A DNA stretch of 64,000 nt from Chryseobacterium oryctis (GCF_025971925.1 NZ_JAPDHV010000002.1:368003-432002), one strand, 5' to 3'; numbered from the stretch's first letter, positions 53,705 to 62,384 are shown. The notes: generated by a model not told the origin, from the sequence alone. Numbers and translations: made by a program.

Positions 53705-54598
53705 TTACACTTTTATTCCTGTTCTCATTTTTGCGCTTCTGGCTCTTGAATTTTCTTCAATTTCCTTATCATTAGGAATAATAGCTTTGCTTTTTACTAG
53801 TTCAAATGCTTTTTTATAATTTCCGTAGATATCTCTTTCTGGCTCACCTTCAAACATTCCGTTTTTTAAGAATCTTTTTACCAATCTGTCTTCTAATGAA
53901 TGATAAGAGATAACCACCAATCTTCCTTCAGGTTTTAAAACGTTGTGTGCCTGAACAAGCATTTCTTTTAAGACTTCAAGTTCTTGGTTTACTTCAATTC
54001 TTATTGCCTGAAACAATTGAGCATAAAATTTATTTACTTTATGTGGAGGAAGATAACTGAATAGCTTTTTCAAATCTTCCGTTGTTTCAATACTTTTTGT
54101 TTTTCTGTGATGAACAATATCTCTTGCTAATTTTCTGGCTTCTCTCAATTCTCCATAATAATAAAAGATGTCGGCAAGTTGTTCTTCATCATAATCATTG
54201 ATAACTCTTTTCGCATCCAAACCCTGCATTATGTTCATTCTCATGTCCAAAGGAGCGTTGCTTCTCGTGGAGAAGCCTCTTTCTGCTTCATCAAACTGAT
54301 GAGAAGAGACCCCTAAATCTGCTAAAACACCATCAATCTGAGAAACTCCATACATTAATAACGAGTTTTCCAGAAATCTGAAATTTTGATTGATTAATGT
54401 AAATCTAGGATCATCAATCGTATTTTTAAGAGCATCTAAATCCTGATCAAAACTAAACAGCTTTCCTTTGTCAGAAAGTCTACTTAGTATTTCTCTTGAA
54501 TGACCACCGCCGCCAAAAGTGCAGTCTACATATATTCCGTCCAGATTCGTCACCAAATCATCAACACTTTGTTTCAACAAAACGGGGTTATGATACAT
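53705..54598 (-). CDS. rsmH: 16S rRNA (cytosine(1402)-N4)-methyltransferase
   Basis: A 297-residue SAM-dependent methyltransferase. Motifs are YHNPVLLKQSVDDLV at the start, DCTFGGGGHSREIL (SAM loop), LADLGVSSHQFDEAERGFS, FQAIRIEVNQELEVL and VVISYHSLEDRLVKRF. The C-terminal block of Arg and Lys (NSRARSAKMR) is also typical. It methylates the P-site cytosine in 16S rRNA. It is 39 bases after mraZ, as is usual in bacteria. Confidence 0.97.
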   Translation of the reverse strand: MYHNPVLLKQSVDDLVTNLDGIYVDCTFGGGGHSREILSRLSDKGKLFSFDQDLDALKNTIDDPRFTLINQNFRFLENSLLMYGVSQIDGVLADLGVSSHQFDEAERGFSTRSNAPLDMRMNIMQGLDAKRVINDYDEEQLADIFYYYGELREARKLARDIVHHRKTKSIETTEDLKKLFSYLPPHKVNKFYAQLFQAIRIEVNQELEVLKEMLVQAHNVLKPEGRLVVISYHSLEDRLVKRFLKNGMFEGEPERDIYGNYKKAFELVKSKAIIPNDKEIEENSRARSAKMRTGIKV

Positions 54599-54637
54599 GT
54601 CTAAGTTGTGTTTTTCTCGCTTTTATTAATTAGCGTA

Positions 54638-55096
54638 TTATTCTTCATCGAAACTGCCCATCACATCTTCGGCAAGGCTTGCAAAATCAACTTCATTGGT
54701 GGAAATTACCTTTTCGTAGGCTTCTTTATCCCAAATTTCAAATAATTCTCCTGCGCTTGTAATCACAATGTCTTTCTGAAGACTTGCAAAGAGAGTGAGG
54801 TCTTTTGAAATTTGTAATCTTCCTGCACTATCCAGTTCAACTGTTTTTACACCTGCCGTAAACATTCTAATGAAATCAGCATTCTTTTTAATAAATCTGT
54901 TTAGTTTATTAATTTTGCCCATCAATTTATCCCATGCATTCATAGGGTAAACTTCCAGACAAGGTTGGAACACAGATCTCTTGACTACAAAAGTCTTGTC
55001 ATCAAAGTTTTCCATCTGTTTTATTAAAGATGAAGGAACTTTTAAGCGACCTTTGTCGTCAATTTTGCACTCATATGTTCCAATGAAATTTTTCAT
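54638..55096 (-). CDS. mraZ: Transcriptional regulator/division regulator MraZ
   Basis: A 152-residue protein with two AbrB-like DxxxR repeats: KIDDKGRLKVPSSLI (near residue 10) and ELDSAGRLQISKDL (near 80). The ATG at 55096 is used; the in-frame extension to 55135 would run into the operator boxes. MraZ binds TGGGA repeats upstream of its own operon and represses it. Four such boxes sit exactly at 55120-55154. It is the first gene of the division cluster. Confidence 0.95.
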   Translation of the reverse strand: MKNFIGTYECKIDDKGRLKVPSSLIKQMENFDDKTFVVKRSVFQPCLEVYPMNAWDKLMGKINKLNRFIKKNADFIRMFTAGVKTVELDSAGRLQISKDLTLFASLQKDIVITSAGELFEIWDKEAYEKVISTNEVDFASLAEDVMGSFDEE

Positions 55097-55102
55097 TTGG
55101 GA

Positions 55103-55154
55103 CAAATTTATATAATAAATTCCAAAATCTCCCACTTTTTCCCACTTTTTCCCT
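55103..55154 (-). promoter_or_regulatory. Division cluster promoter and MraZ operator
   Basis: On the minus strand, four MraZ-type boxes (TGGGA or near variants) occur every 10 bp at 55154-55150, 55144-55140, 55134-55130 and 55124-55120. A -7 element TAAATTTG lies at 55110-55103. The boxes cover the -33 region, so bound MraZ would block polymerase. The predicted start site is within a few bases of the ATG at 55096. Confidence 0.85.
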
Positions 55155-55338
55155 TAATGTTAATAAGTTTTATGATTTATAATATTTTTATAGTGTAAAT
55201 GGTTGATAAAATGGATGTTGTGAAATCTATTGTAAGTTCTTTGGTGGTGAGATTTTCAAAAAAAAAGTTAAAAAAGGGATTATTGTATTATTTTTATTTT
55301 AAATTAGGGTAATCAAAATATTTTTGAGGTTTAATTCG

Positions 55339-55346
55339 TATTTTTG
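55339..55346 (+). promoter_or_regulatory. -7 promoter element of the hydrolase/engB operon
   Basis: TATTTTTG matches TAnnTTTG, 23 bp before the ATG at 55370. No good -33 box. The 55155-55338 gap is otherwise AT-rich with no further signal. Confidence 0.5.
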
Positions 55347-55369
55347 CAAGGCTTTATTAAAGGCGTTAT

Positions 55370-56131
55370 ATGATATTTAGTACAAAAAAAGAAAAGAAAT
55401 ATACCTTTGTAGAGGCGGGAGAAGGACATCCATTGGTGCTGTTGCACGGTTTAATGGGTGGTTTGAGTAATTTCGATAAGATGGTGGATTTTTTTTCAGA
55501 CAGGGGGTTCAAAGTATATGTGCCTCAGTTACCAATCTACGATTTGCCGGTACTCAATACTAATCTTACGACTTTAGCAAAATATATTATAAAGTTTATC
55601 GAGAGTCATATCAATGGTCCTGTTTCTATTGTAGGAAACTCAATGGGAGGACATGTTGGACTTATCTTAACGTTGGCGAGACCAGATTTGGTTAAGAATC
55701 TTGTTCTTACAGGAAGTTCTGGTTTATATGAGAGAACTTTCGGGGATAGTTTTCCGAGAAAAAATGACCGTTCTTATATAAGAAAGAAGACAGAAGAGGT
55801 TTTTTATGATCCAGCTGTAGCAACAGATGATCTGGTTGAAGAGGTTTTCGCTGTTGTAAACGATAGAATGAAGGGTATAAAAACAGTGATGTTGGCAAGA
55901 AGTGCCATCAAACACAATATGCTTAACGATTTACCTAAAATTTTGACACCAACTTGTCTGATTTGGGGAAAACAAGATAATGTAACTCCACCAGAGGTTG
56001 CAGAAGATATGCATAAATTTATTCCAAATTCAGATTTATTCTGGATTGATAAATGTGGTCATGCAGCCATGATGGAAAAGCCAGATGAATTCAATGAAAT
56101 TCTATACAACTGGATAAAAGATAAAGTTTAA
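55370..56131 (+). CDS. Alpha/beta hydrolase
   Basis: A 253-residue cytoplasmic hydrolase. The oxyanion-hole region is VLLHGLMGGLSNFDKM, the nucleophile elbow GNSMGGHVG carries the catalytic Ser, the Asp is in GKQDNVTPPE and the His in KCGHAAMMEKPDEF. It resembles MhpC/carboxylesterase-like enzymes. The substrate is unknown. It faces away from the division cluster and precedes engB by 64 bases. Confidence 0.93.
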   Translation: MIFSTKKEKKYTFVEAGEGHPLVLLHGLMGGLSNFDKMVDFFSDRGFKVYVPQLPIYDLPVLNTNLTTLAKYIIKFIESHINGPVSIVGNSMGGHVGLILTLARPDLVKNLVLTGSSGLYERTFGDSFPRKNDRSYIRKKTEEVFYDPAVATDDLVEEVFAVVNDRMKGIKTVMLARSAIKHNMLNDLPKILTPTCLIWGKQDNVTPPEVAEDMHKFIPNSDLFWIDKCGHAAMMEKPDEFNEILYNWIKDKV

Positions 56132-56195
56132 ATTAAAATATAAATGACCATTAAGAGCTTTTCTTAATGGTTTGTTTTTCTAAAAAGATTTTAAA

Positions 56196-56819
56196 ATGGT
56201 TATTAAAACAGCAAATTTTGTAAAGAGTAGCGGAAAATGGCAAGACTGCCCGGAACCTACTATTCCTGAATATGCTTTTATAGGAAGGTCAAATGTTGGT
56301 AAATCATCTCTGATTAATGCGATGATGAATCATAAAGATTTGGCTAAAACTTCTCAAACTCCAGGAAAAACACAGCTTATTAATCATTTTTTAGTTAATG
56401 AAAACTGGTACTTAACCGATTTACCAGGTTATGGATATGCTAAGGTTTCAAAGTCTATCAGGAAAGATTTTGAGAAACTGATTACCAATTATATTTTAAA
56501 CAGAAGAAACCTTGTGAATCTTTTTGTTTTGGTAGATATAAGACACAATCCTCAAAAGATTGATTTAGAATTTATTCAATGGTGTGGAGAAAGCGGAGTG
56601 CCGTTTTCTATCGTTTTTACAAAAGCAGATAAGTTGAAACCTAATGCTGTGATTAAAAATGTAGAGGATTATAAAGCTGAACTTCATAAAACATGGGAAG
56701 ATTTGCCTGAATTATATGTTACCTCTGCTGAAAAAAAAGAAGGATGCGAAGAAATCCTAAATTTTATTGAGAAAACCAATGATTTTTTAACTCAAAATAG
56801 TGTAAGTTTTGATGAGTAA
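56196..56819 (+). CDS. engB: Ribosome biogenesis GTPase EngB (YsxC/YihA)
   Basis: A 207-residue GTPase for assembly of the 50S ribosome subunit. Motifs are GRSNVGKSSLINAMM (G1), TSQTPGKTQLINHF (G2), TDLPGYGYAKVS (G3), FTKADKL (G4) and VTSAEKKEG (G5). Its length fits the family. Its last bases overlap the next ATG at 56812. Confidence 0.97.
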   Translation: MVIKTANFVKSSGKWQDCPEPTIPEYAFIGRSNVGKSSLINAMMNHKDLAKTSQTPGKTQLINHFLVNENWYLTDLPGYGYAKVSKSIRKDFEKLITNYILNRRNLVNLFVLVDIRHNPQKIDLEFIQWCGESGVPFSIVFTKADKLKPNAVIKNVEDYKAELHKTWEDLPELYVTSAEKKEGCEEILNFIEKTNDFLTQNSVSFDE

Positions 56820-57261
56820 TATTATTTGGAAGATTAAGTCTTTTGATGAGTTTACTGTTCCGGAGTTATATAACGTATTAAAAGCCCGAATAGATGTTTT
56901 TGTTGTTGAGCAAAACTGTCCTTATCCTGATTTGGACAATTATGACCAAAAAGCAATACATATTTGGGCGGAAGTAGATGGAGAAGTTTTGGCAAATTGC
57001 AGAATCTTTGACAAGGGCATAAAATATGATGAGGCATCAATAGGAAGAGTTTTGACTACTGAAAAAGCACGAGGAAAAAATTTAGGAAAGCAACTTATAC
57101 AATATGCCGTTGAAGCCATTGAAAATAGATTTCATACTACTGAAATCAGGATTTCTGCGCAGGATTATTTGCTGAAATTCTACTCAGAATTTGGGTTTGA
57201 AGATACAGGTAAGAAATATTTGGAAGACGATATTCCGCATACGGAAATGCTAAGAAAATAA
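56812..57261 (+). CDS. ElaA-family GNAT acetyltransferase
   Basis: A 149-residue acetyl-CoA-dependent N-acetyltransferase. The ATG at 56812 overlaps the end of engB. The family start is KIKSFDEFTVPELYNVLKAR, and RIDVFVVEQNCPYPDLD is diagnostic for ElaA. The acetyl-CoA site is RVLTTEKARGKNLGKQLI. The substrate is unknown. Confidence 0.92.
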   Translation: MSNIIWKIKSFDEFTVPELYNVLKARIDVFVVEQNCPYPDLDNYDQKAIHIWAEVDGEVLANCRIFDKGIKYDEASIGRVLTTEKARGKNLGKQLIQYAVEAIENRFHTTEIRISAQDYLLKFYSEFGFEDTGKKYLEDDIPHTEMLRK

Positions 57262-57265
57262 AGAA

Positions 57266-57294
57266 AAGCGAAGAGATTCATCTTCGCCTTTTTT
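57266..57294. terminator. Bidirectional terminator
   Basis: GCGAAGA (57269-57275) and TCTTCGC (57281-57287) with a T-run on the plus side and Ts on the minus side; it lies between the ElaA gene and the convergent accessory operon. Confidence 0.75.
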
Positions 57295-57316
57295 GATAGT
57301 TAATATATGGAGTGTT

Positions 57317-58210
57317 TTAGTTTTTCCCTGAAATTGCTTTTAAAATAATAGGTTCCAGATTAGAAGGAAGGTCGGCAGATTTGATTTGATAGTTTTTGAT
57401 TTTCATTTCTTTGAACCAGTTTTCCCAGTATTCTTTAATGACATCTCCTTCAAACGGATTACCTTTTGCAGGATTTATACCCAATACAACGACTTCCAGA
57501 TTTTCTAATTCATCATTGGCTTTTATAAAACCGAGTCCTGAATCCTGAATTTTTGTTTTGAAATCCGAAGAATTTAGTTTTAAAGATTTTACCAATTCAG
57601 GAGTGAGATAAGATGATTTTTTGCCTTCAGAAAATTTGGAATCTTTATGATATATATATCCATCTGTAAGAATGAAAAGAATATTTCGGTGATTATCTTT
57701 TATGCAATAATCCTTTACTTTATTTTTAAAAAATTCCCAAATATCAGAACCTACATATTGCTTATCCTTGATTGCAGACTGATAAATCTGCAAAGGCAAA
57801 GAAGTGTATTTTCTTTCAACTAAATCAATATTGTCTTTGGTTGTGTTTTTATCAAAAGAAACTTTTAATTCTTTTGTAAGCTCATTCGTTTTGGGATTTG
57901 AGGGTTCCGGATTGAAGAAAACCTGCATCTGATCATCAAGCTGAATTACTTTTTTAGTTTTGATGTGATTTAAAAAACCTTTGTTTACGGCTTTAATATA
58001 TTCGATATCTCTTTGAAAATATTCCATTGTTGGGTTCGGATTTTTTTCAGGGTCAATTCTATCCGAAAGATCAATCAAAATACTAACATTAAGATTTTTA
58101 GTATTTGAAGAGTTATTTGCCTGACCAGAACCTTCGGAAGTCTGAGCTTTTGGCTTTCCACACTGTATGAAAAGTAAAGCAGATGCTAAAAAGCAGATTA
58201 ATTTTTTCAT
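57317..58210 (-). CDS. vWA-like lipoprotein of the accessory operon
   Basis: A 297-residue protein. ATG 58210 is used because it starts at a lipoprotein signal peptide (MKKLICFLASALLFIQCGK, lipobox LFIQC); an in-frame extension to 58267 overlaps the upstream gene and is not expected. The core is vWA-like: VSILIDLSDRI (DxSDR, MIDAS-like) and FILTDGYIY. MIDAS residues are incomplete compared with typical vWA. It is probably on the inner leaflet of the outer membrane or in the periplasm. It is the last gene of the operon. Function is unknown. Confidence 0.8.
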   Translation of the reverse strand: MKKLICFLASALLFIQCGKPKAQTSEGSGQANNSSNTKNLNVSILIDLSDRIDPEKNPNPTMEYFQRDIEYIKAVNKGFLNHIKTKKVIQLDDQMQVFFNPEPSNPKTNELTKELKVSFDKNTTKDNIDLVERKYTSLPLQIYQSAIKDKQYVGSDIWEFFKNKVKDYCIKDNHRNILFILTDGYIYHKDSKFSEGKKSSYLTPELVKSLKLNSSDFKTKIQDSGLGFIKANDELENLEVVVLGINPAKGNPFEGDVIKEYWENWFKEMKIKNYQIKSADLPSNLEPIILKAISGKN

Positions 58211-58220
58211 AGTTATTTTT

Positions 58221-59567
58221 TTATAAAACGGACATATAAACAGAGTTTTGACTATCAGAATTAGCACCTACTTTGTTGAGGTTGTAGATATATTGTTTTT
58301 TACATTCTTCAATTATTTCCTGTTTTACAGGATGAGAAACCGCCAGTTTTTCGTTAACAAACGTAATCCAGCCTTGCATATATTCCGAAGCGTATAATTT
58401 GTAGTCTTTCGTAGGGATAATTACTCCATCGATAATATTTTGAAGCTCTTCTATTCTTCCTTTAGCCTTTGCAATAAGTTCTTTAATGCTTCCGATATTA
58501 TTTCTTATTTCGTCTCTTTGTTTTTCAAATTCCTGAATTTTTTCCTGATGAACGAGAATATCTTTTTGTTTCTTGAGTTGTTCGTGTTTTATCTTGTCTT
58601 TTTCTTTATGTTCTTTCATTACAAAATCAAAAACAAGTCCCCAAATGATGTAAACAATAAATCCAGCGAAAATGATTCCCCAAAACTGATTTTTTGTAAA
58701 AGCAATCGATAGATCGAAAGGAGGAGAGTTGAATGTTTTGTTGAGTTCGTATAACTTTGACTCGATTTCATACGCCAAAATAGCATCAAAAACGAATGTG
58801 ATAATAAAAAGTAAAGCAACTTTTGAGTAATTGGCAAAACTTTTATTTTCTCCAAACATATGGATGAGATATCCTAATCCTAAGAAAACAAACGGAATTA
58901 GTGTAACAAAAGCTCCTTCCAAAGAGCCTTCATCCCATGCTTTGTTGAAGGCCTGAGCGTCTAAAACGCTTTGTATGATATTTCCGCTGGCGTCAAAATT
59001 TTTAAAAAAGGCAGAATATGAAGTGGAAATATAAAAGGTAAATAGATACAAACTTATTGGAATAAGAATAATAAGACCTATCCAAAATTTTGTGGAAGCT
59101 CCTTTGGTTGCTTTTATATTGTATACTTCAGGGTTTCTTGGCAAATCGTTGATTTCGAATTTTATTTTTTCAATGGTATCCTGAACGTTTTTAATATTAT
59201 CTCCGACATTTTTTAACTGTTCTTCTTTGTTATCTAAAGAAACGGTAAGACCTTTTATTTCAGTTTCTTTATTTTTTTGCTCGTTCAGATAAGGTTCTTT
59301 CAGCTTGTTTTGTTTTTCTACAAGTTCCTTTTCTTCATTTTGAAACTTAGAATAAATCGCATCCAGACAAATGGATAATGCCGTGTGATTTCCACTATTT
59401 CTAGAGCTGTCTCTGTATCCTGATTCGTGGTAAGTTCTCTTTCTGGTTTCTTCTGTAATTTCTGGATTTTGTTCAGGATTCGGATTTACAGGTTCGTTAT
59501 TAGAATTATTGATTGGAACAGGTTTTAATCTGAAAATATTTTTGATATTTGAGGTCATTGCATTCAT
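58221..59567 (-). CDS. Membrane protein with flanking coiled coils
   Basis: A 448-residue protein I do not recognise. Residues 1-70 are Asn/Glu-rich. About 75-145 is a long coiled coil (EKELVEKQNKLKEPYLNEQ). Transmembrane helices follow near 160-180, 215-235, 250-270 and 300-320 (IGLIILIPISLYLFTFYI, LFIITFVFDAILAYEI, FAGFIVYIIWGLVFDFV). A second coiled coil (about 325-385) and a soluble tail complete it. The arrangement suggests a membrane scaffold with cytoplasmic arms. It lies between the TerB-like gene (6 bp) and the vWA lipoprotein gene. Confidence 0.75.
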   Translation of the reverse strand: MNAMTSNIKNIFRLKPVPINNSNNEPVNPNPEQNPEITEETRKRTYHESGYRDSSRNSGNHTALSICLDAIYSKFQNEEKELVEKQNKLKEPYLNEQKNKETEIKGLTVSLDNKEEQLKNVGDNIKNVQDTIEKIKFEINDLPRNPEVYNIKATKGASTKFWIGLIILIPISLYLFTFYISTSYSAFFKNFDASGNIIQSVLDAQAFNKAWDEGSLEGAFVTLIPFVFLGLGYLIHMFGENKSFANYSKVALLFIITFVFDAILAYEIESKLYELNKTFNSPPFDLSIAFTKNQFWGIIFAGFIVYIIWGLVFDFVMKEHKEKDKIKHEQLKKQKDILVHQEKIQEFEKQRDEIRNNIGSIKELIAKAKGRIEELQNIIDGVIIPTKDYKLYASEYMQGWITFVNEKLAVSHPVKQEIIEECKKQYIYNLNKVGANSDSQNSVYMSVL

Positions 59568-59573
59568 GGATAA

Positions 59574-59981
59574 TTAATTTTTAAGGTCATTAAGAATATC
59601 AGTTTTTGTTTTACCTTGTTTTACGGCATCTAAAAAATAATCAACAATGCTTTTTACATTTTCTTCCACAAAGCCAAACATGGAAACATATTTTTCCATC
59701 ATAGAGTATTCGTTTTCTGAGACAATTCCGTCTGCCCAAACCATTACAGTAAGGTCATACAATGCTTCTGCTTTTTCTTCGAGGGTTTCAGGAATGATAG
59801 TTTTTGAATGAATTGGGTTTAAAAGAATTTCGTCTAAATCTTTCTGTGAAACTCCTCTTTCTTCAGCGAGTTTATAAAGTGATTTGAGCTCATGTGTGCT
59901 AAAATCGTCATCACAAATAGCCATTTGATATAGTCTTAAAAAGTGAGCTTTTATTTTTTCAGGTATTTGTATTGTTTCCAT
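59574..59981 (-). CDS. TerB-like protein
   Basis: A 135-residue helical protein with TerB-fold features: an early MAICDDDFSTHELKSLYKLAE segment and a later AVWADGIVSENEYSMMEKY-like repeat, where acidic residues may bind a metal. TerB proteins are membrane-linked parts of tellurite/stress-response networks and often neighbour vWA proteins. Here a vWA-like protein and a membrane coiled-coil protein are encoded in the same operon. The assignment is based on pattern only. Confidence 0.72.
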   Translation of the reverse strand: METIQIPEKIKAHFLRLYQMAICDDDFSTHELKSLYKLAEERGVSQKDLDEILLNPIHSKTIIPETLEEKAEALYDLTVMVWADGIVSENEYSMMEKYVSMFGFVEENVKSIVDYFLDAVKQGKTKTDILNDLKN

Positions 59982-59984
59982 ATT

Positions 59985-60347
59985 TTATTTAATTATTCGG
60001 TCTCGGGTTTTGGTAATTTCTTCATGTTGAATGTCGATGGCTTCAGGTTCTTTTGTTTCCTTTTTCGGAATTAATGTGGAAAAATAATAGAAGAATAAAA
60101 GCCCAACTAGAATATCAATAACAATCCAAAAGGGTTTTAAATAGAAATAAATTGGCCAAAAAGGATTGAAAAGTATGAAGATGAGGATGAAAGCAATTAG
60201 CCAGAAACTTCTGCTTCTGAATTCGTTAAAGATAATGATGAGCGCCATCAAAGAGACTAAAATTCTGAGAAAAAAGTAGTAACTCAATGGTAAATCAACA
60301 ATTCCAATGAAACAACAAATTGCTGCAACGATGATGAGGTATTTCAT
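59985..60347 (-). CDS. Small DUF6804-like membrane protein
   Basis: A 120-residue protein from ATG 60347 with four hydrophobic helices (YLIIVAAICCFIGIV, YFFLRILVSLMALIIIF, FWLIAFILIFILFNPFWPI, FWIVIDILVGLLFFYYF) and a charged tail. The FNPFWPIYFYLK segment is typical for DUF6804 proteins, which have no known function. It starts 32 bases after the stop of the preceding secreted protein gene. Confidence 0.75.
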   Translation of the reverse strand: MKYLIIVAAICCFIGIVDLPLSYYFFLRILVSLMALIIIFNEFRSRSFWLIAFILIFILFNPFWPIYFYLKPFWIVIDILVGLLFFYYFSTLIPKKETKEPEAIDIQHEEITKTRDRIIK

Positions 60348-60379
60348 GGTTATTAATTTTTTAGTTGGGCTTTGGGGTT

Positions 60380-60673
60380 TTATTTGCATCCTGAGCAATA
60401 TGCTCTGTCTACATATTCTTTGCTGTTACCGGCATAATAATAACATCCTCCTCTTGAACCAACGTACAGTTGGTGTCCGTTATAGGTACATCCGCCACTT
60501 TTAGAATACGATCTTGAACTTCTTGATTTTGTTCTTTTTGCTTTTCTGCTTTTATTTTTCTTTGTTCTTTTAGAGAAAAACTCTGTTGAAGTTGTAGTGT
60601 TTTCTGTTGCAGAAACAGATGCAGGTAATAATAAACCAAATGCTAAAAGGCTTGTAAGTAATAGTTTTTTCAT
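60380..60673 (-). CDS. Secreted basic protein with PBCV basic-adaptor-like domain
   Basis: A 97-residue protein with a signal peptide (LLLTSLLAFGLLLPASVSA). A very basic stretch (KRTKKNKSRKAKRTKSRSSR, about 34-53) is followed by a small Cys/Gly/Tyr-rich domain from 58 to 97, including GPRGG-like VGSRGGCYYYAGNSKEYVDR. The domain resembles the short 'PBCV-specific basic adaptor' motif found in chloroviruses and in many Bacteroidota secreted proteins. The function is unknown; the basic part may bind surface polyanions. Confidence 0.75.
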   Translation of the reverse strand: MKKLLLTSLLAFGLLLPASVSATENTTTSTEFFSKRTKKNKSRKAKRTKSRSSRSYSKSGGCTYNGHQLYVGSRGGCYYYAGNSKEYVDRAYCSGCK

Positions 60674-60683
60674 AATAAAAAGT

Positions 60684-61751
60684 TTAGTTATAGTTTTCTA
60701 ATGTTGTATGAAGTTCGTTTCTATAGTTGTATATATCATCAAGAGTATTCAAAAGTGTTTTTTCGCCTGAGTCTTTACCGTTATGAAATAGTTCTAAATA
60801 TTTATTGGAAGTATTAAAATGGAATCTGCAAATTGGTTTTCTATTGTTGTCATCCAGCAATACTCCGAAATAAGATTGGGTATCTCTAGGAGCGATTCTT
60901 TCGGACGAAATTTTTTCTCTTAAAATTGCTTTTACAATCTGGAATCCTTCCAGCTCTTCTTCTGTTGTTATTAATTTCGGTGCTTCGTTGTTTTCATCAA
61001 TCGGGTTTATATTTGTATTATCTTGCTTTTCAATTTGCTCGTTGATGTTTAAAGCAGATTTTAGCCTGAAGCTGATTGATTCATTAATAGAAGTTGTTAA
61101 TGCCTTTTTAGTATATTCTTTAAATGAAACTAATCTGTTTGCATTGATAGGTTTGTCGAAAAATCTACTTACTAAAAGTTTAACAAACTGATCAGACGGA
61201 TTTTCTATCTCTTTTTCAAATTCTTTTCTGATGGCTTTGATGTATTTTAATGCTTCTGCAGAATCTAGGATGGTTTCAAGATTGTATCTGGATTTTGTAA
61301 AACTTTCAAGAACCTTTATTGAACTGTCTTTCAGATCTTCAAGATTTATGGTAAGAAAAGGCTTTTCATCCATAATGTTGGGTTTCTCAAGATCTGCGTA
61401 GAAGTTGTAAATAATCCCATTGGTAAGAACTCCAAACTTAGTTTTTGAAACATGATAATAACGATGAAGTTGAGAATTGTGTGCATCAGCATTTTCTTTC
61501 CAGTGTTTGCATTCTATGATTAAAATTGGATTGTCTTGGTTTTTAATTACATAGTCTACTTTTTCACCTTTCTTTGTTCCAATATCACATATATATTCTG
61601 GTATTACTTCGGTCGGGTTGAAAATATCATATCCTAAAATCTGTATAAAAGGCATTACAAAAGCATTTTTTGTTGCTTCTTCTGTTGTAATTTGATCTTT
61701 CAATCCAACCACTCTTTGATGTAACTGCTCTAGTTTAATTTTAAGTTCCAT
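60684..61751 (-). CDS. PD-(D/E)XK nuclease-like protein (HsdR N-terminal type)
   Basis: A 355-residue protein from ATG 61751. The N-terminal 170 residues are the HsdR_N-like domain: TEEATKNAFVMPFIQILGYD, then an ICDIGTKKGEKVDYVIK Asp and the ILIIECKHWKEN block, forming the D...ExK nuclease core. No helicase or methylase is encoded. The C-terminal part, about 220-355, is a different domain with DTQSYFGVLLDDNNRKPICRF, similar to those of other stand-alone restriction-like proteins. It may cut DNA or RNA or act only as a binding factor. It is tightly packed in the accessory operon. Confidence 0.85.
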   Translation of the reverse strand: MELKIKLEQLHQRVVGLKDQITTEEATKNAFVMPFIQILGYDIFNPTEVIPEYICDIGTKKGEKVDYVIKNQDNPILIIECKHWKENADAHNSQLHRYYHVSKTKFGVLTNGIIYNFYADLEKPNIMDEKPFLTINLEDLKDSSIKVLESFTKSRYNLETILDSAEALKYIKAIRKEFEKEIENPSDQFVKLLVSRFFDKPINANRLVSFKEYTKKALTTSINESISFRLKSALNINEQIEKQDNTNINPIDENNEAPKLITTEEELEGFQIVKAILREKISSERIAPRDTQSYFGVLLDDNNRKPICRFHFNTSNKYLELFHNGKDSGEKTLLNTLDDIYNYRNELHTTLENYN

Positions 61752-61761
61752 TGTTATATTC

Positions 61762-62094
61762 TTAGATGGTTTCGTCGATAACTTCAGCAAGAGGAGCGTT
61801 CTTTTTTACGGATTCAATTCCGTTTTCCATCCCAGATTTTGAATTGTATAATTGGCTTTTACCAATGATTTCACCATTTCTTGCTTTTAGTACAAAATAA
61901 TATTTGTCATTTACCGCGACTTTTCGTTCGTATCTTGAATCATCTTGAGAATTAATTCTTACTGACTCTATCCCTTTATGACAAGATGCTTTCTGGACGT
62001 AGCCTTCACTTGTTAGGATTATTTCTCCGTTTCCTGCTTTTAAATTGAATTGATACTCGTTGTTAATTCTTTTTTTAATAATAAATTTTCCCAT
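61762..62094 (-). CDS. DUF1508 (YegP) protein with two repeats
   Basis: A 110-residue protein built of two DUF1508 repeats: YQFNLKAGNGEIILTSEGY and YYFVLKARNGEIIGKSQLY. Each is a short beta-beta-helix unit with a GIESV pattern. YegP-like proteins are common and of unknown role. It overlaps the YidD-like gene by 20 bases and ends ten bases before the nuclease start. Confidence 0.9.
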   Translation of the reverse strand: MGKFIIKKRINNEYQFNLKAGNGEIILTSEGYVQKASCHKGIESVRINSQDDSRYERKVAVNDKYYFVLKARNGEIIGKSQLYNSKSGMENGIESVKKNAPLAEVIDETI

Positions 62095-62383
62095 AATTGT
62101 TTTTGTTTAATAGATATTCTGAAATGTCTTTCTCTTCAAGTATTTGATTATTAGGCAAGATGACTTGAAGATTATTTGTTGATGGATTTTTGTGAAGAAT
62201 AGCAGTTGACCTACAATTTCTGAATCTGAATTTTAAGGCTTTAAGTCCTGAAATGATTCCTTTTTCAATAGTTTCTTGATAAACATATTTTGAACAACTT
62301 GTTTTGAAGATACATTTCCTTCTTTTTTCTGGAGGAAAGATTAGCCAATAGATTCTAATAATAAGAATAAGTAAGTATTTCAT
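62075..62383 (-). CDS. Divergent YidD-like protein
   Basis: A 102-residue protein from ATG 62383. Its N-terminal 60 residues resemble YidD, the membrane-protein insertion factor: IIRIYWLIFPPEKRRKC, FKTSCSKYVYQETIEKGIISG and GLKALKFRFRNCR, with cysteines in the usual places. The typical RCRFYPTCS is altered. The last 40 residues are not YidD-like. YidD is normally beside rnpA/yidC, so this is likely an accessory version. It is one base from the upstream gene stop and overlaps the DUF1508 gene. Confidence 0.72.
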   Translation of the reverse strand: MKYLLILIIRIYWLIFPPEKRRKCIFKTSCSKYVYQETIEKGIISGLKALKFRFRNCRSTAILHKNPSTNNLQVILPNNQILEEKDISEYLLNKNNYGKIYY

Positions 62384-62384
62384 T

